Assembly (NCBI GenBank): GCA_021795795.1
Contig: JAJYPA010000051.1
Span: forward strand, 1-29,212
From: Pseudomonadota bacterium
GTDB taxonomy: Bacteria; Pseudomonadota; Gammaproteobacteria; Halothiobacillales; Halothiobacillaceae
Direction: 5' to 3'
Length of the DNA: 29,212 bases
Below are positions 23,584 through 29,212 of the stretch, one piece after another. The first letter of the stretch is position 1, and each line of letters starts with the position of its first letter. Position numbers and translations under genes: made by a program. Below the pieces are notes generated by a model, which worked only from the letters and a program-made list of their open reading frames with translations, had not been told where the DNA came from and ran no database searches.

Positions 23584-26500
23584 ATGAAATTCAAATTCAA
23601 AACACAGGCCTACCAGACGACAGCCGTACAGGCGGTGGTGGACTGCTTCAAGGGGCAGATTCCGCATCAAGGTGGAATTCGCTACCGCCTCGACCCCGGC
23701 ATCCAGAAGGCGGTCCCGGCCAGCCCCCAGGCGTCGCTGGCATTGGAGGCTGGGTCAGAGACAACGGTAGAGAAGGAAGCCGCTTTTCGCAACGCTGACC
23801 TCACACTATCGGAGCTGGCCCTGCTTGACAACATCCACGCCGTACAGCGGGCACAAAACTTGATACTGTCGGACACGCTGGTCAAAACCAAGATGACCGA
23901 GGTCAATCTCGACATCGAAATGGAGACCGGCACGGGTAAGACCTACTGCTACATCAAAACCATTTTCGAGTTGAACAAGCAGTACGGCTGGAGCAAGTTC
24001 ATCATCGTGGTGCCCAGCATTGCCATCCGTGAAGGCGTGGCCAAATCACTAGAAATCACGGCTGAGCACTTTTTGGAGACGTACCAAAAGAAAGCGCGTT
24101 TCTTCATCTACAGCTCCAAGCAGTTGCACCACCTGGAGAGCTTCTCGTCGAACGCGGGCATCAACGTGATGGTGATCAACGTGCAGGCATTTGCCGCACG
24201 AGGCGCTGACAACCGGCGTATTTACGACGAGCTCGACGATTTTCAGTCGCGCCGCCCAATTGATGTGATCAGCGCCAACCGGCCGATTCTAATCTTGGAC
24301 GAGCCACAAAAAATGGAGGGTGCGGCAACCCTGAAGTCATTGGAGAAATTCAAGGCGCTGATGGTGTTGCGTTACTCTGCCACCCACAAGACCACGCACA
24401 ACAAGATCCATCGACTGGACGCGCTGGACGCTTACAACCAGAAGTTGGTGAAGAAGATTGCCGTGCGCGGTATATCGGTCAAAGGCTTGGCGGGAACCAA
24501 TGCCTACCTGTATCTTCAATCCATCGAGATTTCAACCAAGAAACCGCCCGAGGCGCGGGTTGAGTTTGAGCAGAAGTTAAAGAGCGGCGAGATCAAGCGG
24601 GTGGTACGCAAGCTGGTGAAAACCGACTACCTGTTTGATCTCTCAAACGGGCTGGATCAATACCGTGGCTATGTCGTATCGGACATCAATGCCAACACCG
24701 ACACCTTGAGCTTCACCAATGGCGTTGAGCTATTTGTTGGCGAAGCCACCGGGGATGTGAACGAAGCCTCGTTGCGTCGCATCCAGATTCGGGAGGCGAT
24801 CAAGGCGCACTTCGACAAAGAGCAGGCGCTGTTCCAGCAAGGCATCAAGGTATTGACCTTGTTCTTCATCGACGAGGTGGTCAAGTACCGCGACTACTCG
24901 GCAGCGGACGAGAAAGGCAACTACGCGCGGATCTTTGAAGAGGAATACAACCAGTACCTTAACGAAGTGCTGGACCTGGATGAAACGCCGTACATCAAAT
25001 ACCTGAAGGGCATTACGGCGGAAAAGACGCACAGTGGATACTTTTCCATCGACAAGAAAACAAAGCGCGATGTCGATCCAAACATTGCGAAAACTGGCGA
25101 GAACAAAGGTCTATCCGACGATGTGGATGCTTATGATTTGATTCTTCGAAGGAAAGAACAACTACTCAAATTCGAAGAACCGGTACGCTTTATCTTCTCG
25201 CATTCGGCCTTGCGCGAAGGCTGGGATAACCCCAATGTCTTCGTGATTTGCTTCTTGAAGCATCCCGACTACAACAACGAGGTCACGCGTCGTCAAGAGG
25301 TTGGTCGTGGTTTGCGTTTATCTGTCAATCAGGCCGGCGATCGGGTGGATCATCCAGCCATCGTCCATGATGTCAATGTGCTGACCGTCGTGGCCAGCGA
25401 GAGCTATAAGAACTTCATCTCAGCGTTGCAGAAGGACATCAGGGAGTCATTGTCAGCACGACCGAAGATCGCCGATAAGGATTACTTCTCGGGAAAAGTG
25501 CTGAAGACGCCGGAGGGCACTACTGTTACCGTGTCGGATGACCAAGCCACCGATATCGAGTTCTACCTGGTCCAGAATGGCTATGTCGACAAAAAGCGTA
25601 GTATCACAGAGAAATACCATCAGGCGAAGAAGGACGGCACGATAGCGCCGTTGCCGGATGAACTAAAGCCTCTTACCGATCAGGTATTCCAGTTGATTGA
25701 TAGCGTCTTTAGCGACAGCCAGATGTTCGACATCAGCGATGACCGTCGACCAAAGAAAAATCCACTCAACAGCAATTTCGACAAGCAGGAGTTCAAGGAG
25801 TTGTGGAGGCGCATCAATCGCAAAGCAGCTTACAGCGTCAGCTTTGATTCCGATGAGCTTGTGAAGAAGGCTGTTGATGTGCTGAATGACAAGGATCACG
25901 GGCTACGCGTTACGCCATTACAATACACGATTCAGACCGGCGAGCAGGCTGAGCAGGTAACCTATGACGACCTAAAGGATGGTGAGGCCTTCGTGCTCAA
26001 GGCCACCGAGACCAAAAAAAATGTGCATTCGATTCATTCGGCGGTCAAGTACGACATCATCGGCAAGATCACTGAAAGTACGCAACTGACGCGACGCACG
26101 ACGGCAGATATCCTCAAGGGGATCAGCGTCGCGGTGTTTGCACAGTTCCGCACCAATCCAGAGAGCTTCATCGCGGAAGCCGTGCGGCTGATCAACGAGC
26201 AGAAGGCAACGATGATCATCGAGCACTTGGCCTACGACCCGGTCGAAGATAAATTTGACCTGGACATCTTCACTGCCGGGCAGACCAAGCAGGACTTCAG
26301 CAACGCGATCAAAACGCCCAAGCACCACATCTACGACTTCGTGTTGCCGGATTCCGGGTCGAAACCGGAGCGCAATTTTGCGGAAGCATTGGAGGCCAGT
26401 ACAGAAGTCATTGTGTACGCCAAGTTGCCGCGCGGATTCCTGATTCCGACCCCCGTCGGCGACTACAACCCCGACTGGGCCATTTCCTTCAAGGAAGGCT

Positions 26501-26691
26501 CGGTGAAGCATATCTACTTCGTGGCGGAAACCAAGGGTTCGATGTCGTCGATGGATCTGCGTGAAATCGAGAAGACCAAGATTAAATGTGCCCGCAAATT
26601 CTTCGATGAGATGAACCGACGCTTCGCCCCGGAGAATATTAAGTACGACGTGGTGGACAACTTCGAAAAATTGATGGAAGTAGTGAAGTAG
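23584..26691 (+). CDS. res: Type III restriction enzyme, Res subunit (helicase-endonuclease)
   Basis: The 1035-residue product is of normal length for Res. It shows Walker A in [14 protein letters not shown] (about residue 112), a DEPQ-type box II in [20 protein letters not shown] (about 236), [19 protein letters not shown] (about 538) and [12 protein letters not shown] (about 570). The C-terminal PD-(D/E)xK nuclease is seen in YNPDWAISF with [12 protein letters not shown] (about residues 962-983). Res works with Mod: it uses ATP to communicate along DNA between two unmethylated head-to-head sites and then cuts. All catalytic motifs appear intact. It is the last gene of the operon; the nearest obvious terminator is about 200 bases downstream. 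Confidence 0.95.
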   Translation: MKFKFKTQAYQTTAVQAVVDCFKGQIPHQGGIRYRLDPGIQKAVPASPQASLALEAGSETTVEKEAAFRNADLTLSELALLDNIHAVQRAQNLILSDTLVKTKMTEVNLDIEMETGTGKTYCYIKTIFELNKQYGWSKFIIVVPSIAIREGVAKSLEITAEHFLETYQKKARFFIYSSKQLHHLESFSSNAGINVMVINVQAFAARGADNRRIYDELDDFQSRRPIDVISANRPILILDEPQKMEGAATLKSLEKFKALMVLRYSATHKTTHNKIHRLDALDAYNQKLVKKIAVRGISVKGLAGTNAYLYLQSIEISTKKPPEARVEFEQKLKSGEIKRVVRKLVKTDYLFDLSNGLDQYRGYVVSDINANTDTLSFTNGVELFVGEATGDVNEASLRRIQIREAIKAHFDKEQALFQQGIKVLTLFFIDEVVKYRDYSAADEKGNYARIFEEEYNQYLNEVLDLDETPYIKYLKGITAEKTHSGYFSIDKKTKRDVDPNIAKTGENKGLSDDVDAYDLILRRKEQLLKFEEPVRFIFSHSALREGWDNPNVFVICFLKHPDYNNEVTRRQEVGRGLRLSVNQAGDRVDHPAIVHDVNVLTVVASESYKNFISALQKDIRESLSARPKIADKDYFSGKVLKTPEGTTVTVSDDQATDIEFYLVQNGYVDKKRSITEKYHQAKKDGTIAPLPDELKPLTDQVFQLIDSVFSDSQMFDISDDRRPKKNPLNSNFDKQEFKELWRRINRKAAYSVSFDSDELVKKAVDVLNDKDHGLRVTPLQYTIQTGEQAEQVTYDDLKDGEAFVLKATETKKNVHSIHSAVKYDIIGKITESTQLTRRTTADILKGISVAVFAQFRTNPESFIAEAVRLINEQKATMIIEHLAYDPVEDKFDLDIFTAGQTKQDFSNAIKTPKHHIYDFVLPDSGSKPERNFAEALEASTEVIVYAKLPRGFLIPTPVGDYNPDWAISFKEGSVKHIYFVAETKGSMSSMDLREIEKTKIKCARKFFDEMNRRFAPENIKYDVVDNFEKLMEVVK

Positions 26692-26897
26692 TTCGCAAGA
26701 TGAGGGGAAGAACATAGAGCGAAATCTATTCAAGCAACGGAATGACCATATACCAAAATTGACTTTAATCTCCGATTTCCATGCAAAAAACACCAGGGTA
26801 ACTATACGGGTAACTTAAAAAGTTATAAAACAAATAACGATTAATTATCAAATTGTTAATTTTCTTATTTGGGTGTCCTACCCTCCACCAATCATGA

Positions 26898-26928
26898 AAC
26901 CTCAACCGTTCTCGGTTGGGGTTTTTTC
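26898..26928 (+). terminator. Intrinsic terminator downstream of res
   Basis: AACCTCAACCG (26898-26908) pairs with CGGTTGGGGTT (26913-26923) with one G-T pair, around TTCT, and is followed by TTTTC. It ends plus-strand transcription, either of the operon or of a lost tRNA-like gene whose 3' end it follows. Confidence 0.85.
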
Positions 26929-27245
26929 TTGTCTGATCGCGCCAACTCCCGCGCGTTGTTTGGGGTTATTGCGGAAACTTGCGGACTTCACCAGTCAGCC
27001 TGTCAACCGATTTCTGGCCACTATCCACTCTCTCCCATCCATTATTCTCTCCGGCATCACCCTCGGAGAATGCCTCGAAGTCCGCAAAGGCCGCGATTTA
27101 TGAAATTACAAATCAATTGGTTACGCGCGGACGAATCAATGCGGTTGGATTGCAGCATTGGGTACCAAAGGGAATAAGGTGCTCCCCCGTGACCAGTCGT
27201 TCCGGTATCGGTATCGTAACCACCTATTCCGGAAATACCCAAAAT

Positions 27246-27279
27246 CGGTCACGATGCACCAGAATCGCCGGTCACGATG
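27246..27279 (+). repeat. Direct repeat CGGTCACGATG, two copies 23 bases apart
   Basis: Identical 11-base copies lie at 27246-27256 and 27269-27279. The second is followed by GGCCGG. They are probably remnants of a mobile-element end; the source is not identified. Confidence 0.5.
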
Positions 27280-27327
27280 GGCCGGAATATCCATCGCGGG
27301 ACTTCACGCAAAATCAAGCTCAAGTTT

Positions 27328-28314
27328 TTATCTGTCCAGCGGGCTAACCACTCCGCGCCCACCCTTATTCAGCACGTGCGTGTATATCATCGTGGTGGAA
27401 ACATCTGAGTGCCCGAGCAATTCTTGCACCGTGCGAATATCGTAACCACTTTCCAATAGGTGGGTCGCAAAAGAATGTCGCAATGTGTGCGTAGTAGCCG
27501 GTTTTGCAATGCCCGCCTTTTGCACGCCAAGACGGATAGCCCGCTGGAGGTTTTGCTCATAAATATGATGGCGGCGGTGAATACCTGTTTCAGGATCATT
27601 TGATAGAGTCAGTGCAGGGAATACCCAAAACCAGCCCCAAGTTTTGCCAACCTCTGGATATTTCTTGCTGAGCGCATCAGGCATTGCGACGCCGGGAACG
27701 TCAATTTTCCTATCCATTTCAAATAACAGGTGCACTTTTTGCAGATGCTCTTGAAGTGGCACGACCAAAGTTAACGGCAACATAGTGACGCGATCCTTAC
27801 CACCCTTGCCTTCACGAACTACAACCTCGTGCCGCTCAAAATCAACATCTTTTACTCGCAACCGAACGCATTCCATGAGCCGCATCCCGGTACCATAAAT
27901 TAGACTTGCCATGAGCGCATAGACGCCATCCAGCGTGGCCAGAAGGCGATGCACTTCATTTACCGACAGCACCGTCGGCACCCTGACCGATGGTTTTGCG
28001 CGCACCATGCCATTCATCCACGGCACATCTATGCTCAAAACCTCCTTGTACAGAAACAGCAATGCAGACAAAGCCTGTGTTTGCGTGGCGGCAGAAACCT
28101 TGCCATTAACCGCAAGATCGGTCAAAAACGCCTCCACTTCTGGCGCGCCCATATCTCGCGGGTGTTTTTTGTGATAGAAATTTACAAAACGCCTAATCCA
28201 ACCCGTGTAGGATTGCTCCGTGCGCCGGCTGTAGTGTTTCGCTCGGATGCGATCTCGCACGACTTCCAGTAGCATGGGGGTGTGGTGTGCTGAGTTTGCA
28301 TTATCAATTGACAT
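27328..28314 (-). CDS. intI: Integron integrase (site-specific tyrosine recombinase)
   Basis: From ATG at 28314 the product has 328 residues, the usual IntI length. The N-terminal SAM-like domain (LLEVVRDRIRAKHYSRRTEQ) is followed by the catalytic domain with R in YGTGMRLMECVRLRVKD, H-x-x-R in HTLRHSFATHLLESGYD, H in LLGHSDVST and Y in MIYTHVL. The IntI-specific insertion is present: LSKKYPEVGKTWGWFWVFP. It separates integron integrases from other XerC/D-like enzymes. The enzyme inserts and excises cassettes by recombining attI and folded attC. All catalytic residues are present, so it is probably active. A longer frame from 28380 would extend into attI-B. The gene is divergent from attI-B and the ORF beyond, the normal layout. 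Confidence 0.95.
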   Translation of the reverse strand: MSIDNANSAHHTPMLLEVVRDRIRAKHYSRRTEQSYTGWIRRFVNFYHKKHPRDMGAPEVEAFLTDLAVNGKVSAATQTQALSALLFLYKEVLSIDVPWMNGMVRAKPSVRVPTVLSVNEVHRLLATLDGVYALMASLIYGTGMRLMECVRLRVKDVDFERHEVVVREGKGGKDRVTMLPLTLVVPLQEHLQKVHLLFEMDRKIDVPGVAMPDALSKKYPEVGKTWGWFWVFPALTLSNDPETGIHRRHHIYEQNLQRAIRLGVQKAGIAKPATTHTLRHSFATHLLESGYDIRTVQELLGHSDVSTTMIYTHVLNKGGRGVVSPLDR

Positions 28315-28424
28315 ATAATATACCCATGAATTATTGCAATCATAGGGTTGAAATATATCAGGACAGTTTATACAGAACACAATTTTGCATATATCTGAAT
28401 AGTTCTGTATATTTAACGTTATAT
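28309..28424 (+). other. attI-B: integron attachment site next to the integrase gene
   Basis: It lies between the intI start and the first ORF on the right. Homology to attI-A covers 28309-28420, including AACGTT (28415-28420), the TACAGAAC / GTTCTGTA pair and a TATAAT (28314-28319) pointing to the cassettes. The core here reads GTTATAT, one base off GTTRRRY. The conserved TATAAT overlaps the integrase start codon and may serve as a cassette promoter -10, but no matching -35 was clear. Confidence 0.75.
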
Positions 28425-28445
28425 CTCACTACCTAGGAGCCACCG

Positions 28446-28904
28446 TTGGCCAACGAAATCATAGTCAGAACAAAAAACGAGGTCAGCACCGGTGTAGATC
28501 ATTTCACTACTGCACTGACAAGTTATTTGAATGAACTTGGCCTCCCTACTGACAAAGTTCTGGTGGCAGTTCTTGAACGGCAGCGCGTAATAAACAACTT
28601 GCCAGATGTAATATCCGCTATTGACGACGGGCGGAGACAAAACTCACTCTATTTATCAAAATTCATTGCAGCCTGTGGAGCTGGTCTTTTTGATGCCGCG
28701 TTGAACTTTATTTGGGATGAAACAGTTGTAAATCTACGAACCAAGGTCGCCAGATTTGATCTTGAGTATTTTTACGATAGCGTCGTTACCGATCCTGCGC
28801 GACGAACAAAACTTAGAGACGAATCCGACCTATCCAAAATAGAAGAGTGGGAACTTCCTGAATCCGTGTTCGATGCTCATAAAACAAGGCTATGTCATAG
28901 TTAA
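28446..28904 (+). CDS. Unknown protein at the first cassette position, probably truncated by an IS1595-family element
   Basis: From TTG at 28446 (AGGAG about eight bases upstream) the frame has 152 residues: MANEIIVRTKNEVSTGVDHF, then TTALTSYLNELGLPTDKVLV and VISAIDDGRRQNSLYLSKF. The protein looks helical and soluble and belongs to no family I can name. The last few residues come from the end of an IS1595-family element starting near 28888, so the gene probably continued further. It would be the first cassette after attI-B, but no attC can be seen because the element follows at once. Confidence 0.7.
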   Translation: MANEIIVRTKNEVSTGVDHFTTALTSYLNELGLPTDKVLVAVLERQRVINNLPDVISAIDDGRRQNSLYLSKFIAACGAGLFDAALNFIWDETVVNLRTKVARFDLEYFYDSVVTDPARRTKLRDESDLSKIEEWELPESVFDAHKTRLCHS

Positions 28905-29212
28905 CTGTTGAACTCTACCCATGCCCAGCGCTGCAAACAAAATAGCGCGAGGAGAAAGAGAACCATGAGCCGGGTCAATCATCCTTCGCCAGCCAAGATA
29001 ATTGGCCAAGTTATGAGTGGCGACTCCATGAAACCGGATCATCCACTCCTTGAGCCTGCTGCCATAGGCGTTCACGTTCTGCACATGGTAAACCTTGCCG
29101 ACCACTTTGATTCCTGCGGCCAGATTTATCGGGCGGTGGGTGATACCCATTTCGCGAGCCGCTGCACCCAACGCCCTACCGCTGTCGGTGCAAAGCACGA
29201 CATCACTTGCCA
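28890..29212 (-). CDS. IS1595-family transposase, C-terminal part (truncated by window edge)
   Basis: The minus-strand frame is open to the window edge. Blocks seen are VVLCTDSGRALGAAAREMGI, then HRPINLAAGIKVVGKVYHVQ and NVNAYGSRLKEWMIRFHGVA, then THNLANYLGWRRMID. The H-V-Q-N-V-N-x-Y-x-S-R-L-K-x-W-M-x-R-F-H-G-V-A pattern is that of IS1595 (ISXO2-like) transposases, with the acidic and Asn residues of the catalytic domain. The apparent GTG start at 29198 is internal. The IS end probably lies at about 28888 (GGCTATGTCATAG), judged from position only. Part of the N-terminal domain is outside the window. Confidence 0.88.
   Translation of the reverse strand, partial: ASDVVLCTDSGRALGAAAREMGITHRPINLAAGIKVVGKVYHVQNVNAYGSRLKEWMIRFHGVATHNLANYLGWRRMIDPAHGSLSPRAILFAALGMGRVQQLTMT

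Larger units (their letters stand above)
26692..27327. other. Non-coding junction between the restriction operon and the integron integrase
   Basis: I see no supportable gene. An AT-rich part (26790-26870) contains GGGTAACT twice. It is followed by GTCCTACCCTCCACCA (26875-26890), which resembles a tRNA or tmRNA 3' end, and a terminator. From 27150 on, short remnants appear, including CGGTCACGATG repeated at 27246-27256 and 27269-27279. These look like debris of an older insertion, possibly the end of an IS21-like element, but I cannot identify it. Confidence 0.55.

Noticed and set aside
12826..26691. BREX or DISARM system
   Set aside because: No PglZ, BrxC, PglX or DrmA/DrmB-like genes were seen; the methyltransferase and nuclease are of type III kind.
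25972..26793. 273-codon minus-strand frame opposite the end of res
   Set aside because: Shadow of the nuclease domain of Res on the other strand; no motif or ribosome site.
28384..28424. LexA box over the attI-B or integrase promoter
   Set aside because: CTGT at 28404-28407 is followed by CGTT instead of ACAG at the right spacing, so SOS control is not supported.
1..29212. CRISPR array or cas genes
   Set aside because: No regularly spaced identical repeats of 24-40 bases and no Cas motifs.
1..29212. Complete tRNA or rRNA genes
   Set aside because: No cloverleaf with a TTCRA loop and no conserved rRNA stretch was found; only a possible tRNA-like 3' end near 26875-26890.

Overview
The window is a patchwork of mobile DNA from a proteobacterium, most likely a beta- or gammaproteobacterium judging by the integron, insertion-sequence and type III restriction families present. 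I cannot name the species. Almost nothing in it looks like housekeeping DNA.

Region 1 (1-7531) is an integron cassette array read on the minus strand. Starting from an attachment site (attI-A, 7416-7531) and moving to lower coordinates, there are seven cassettes separated by seven recognisable attC sites. They encode: an unknown protein cut in two by a complete IS3-family element (5793-7289, with a 3-bp target duplication); an AbiV-like abortive-infection protein; a cupin; a DUF3800 protein; two small membrane-anchored proteins; and a DUF2806-like protein. An IS5-family element interrupts the next position and runs off the left edge. attI-A has no integrase gene beside it.

Region 2 (7532-12825) is a fragment of a different mobile element. 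It holds a Cro/CI-type regulator divergent from an HD-domain protein, an AlpA-type regulator, and an unknown 229-residue protein. It also holds a 1.4-kb stretch without genes (10745-12225) that reads on the minus strand as a densely folded RNA, with its own promoter and intrinsic terminator, many perfect hairpins, GNRA-type loops and mutually complementary loops. Nested GTTATCAAC repeats and an IS256-family transposase relic border it.

Region 3 (12826-26691) is a plus-strand seven-gene operon: small helix-turn-helix protein, SNF2-type helicase, DUF4391 protein, UvrD-like helicase, type III DNA methyltransferase (Mod), AlbA_2/GHKL ATP-binding protein and type III restriction subunit (Res). The genes overlap or lie close together. 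Together they look like an expanded type III restriction-modification defence locus. The middle of mod differs in base composition from its ends.

Region 4 (26692-29212) begins with non-coding remnants and a terminator. It continues with an intact integron integrase gene (minus strand), a second attI (attI-B), one plus-strand ORF and an IS1595-family transposase running off the right edge. attI-A and attI-B are homologous over 112 bp (81 identical positions by hand alignment, no gaps) and lie in inverted orientation about 21 kb apart, with the defence operon between them.

The three most interesting items are the candidate ornate RNA, the inverted pair of attI sites around a defence island, and the expanded type III system.
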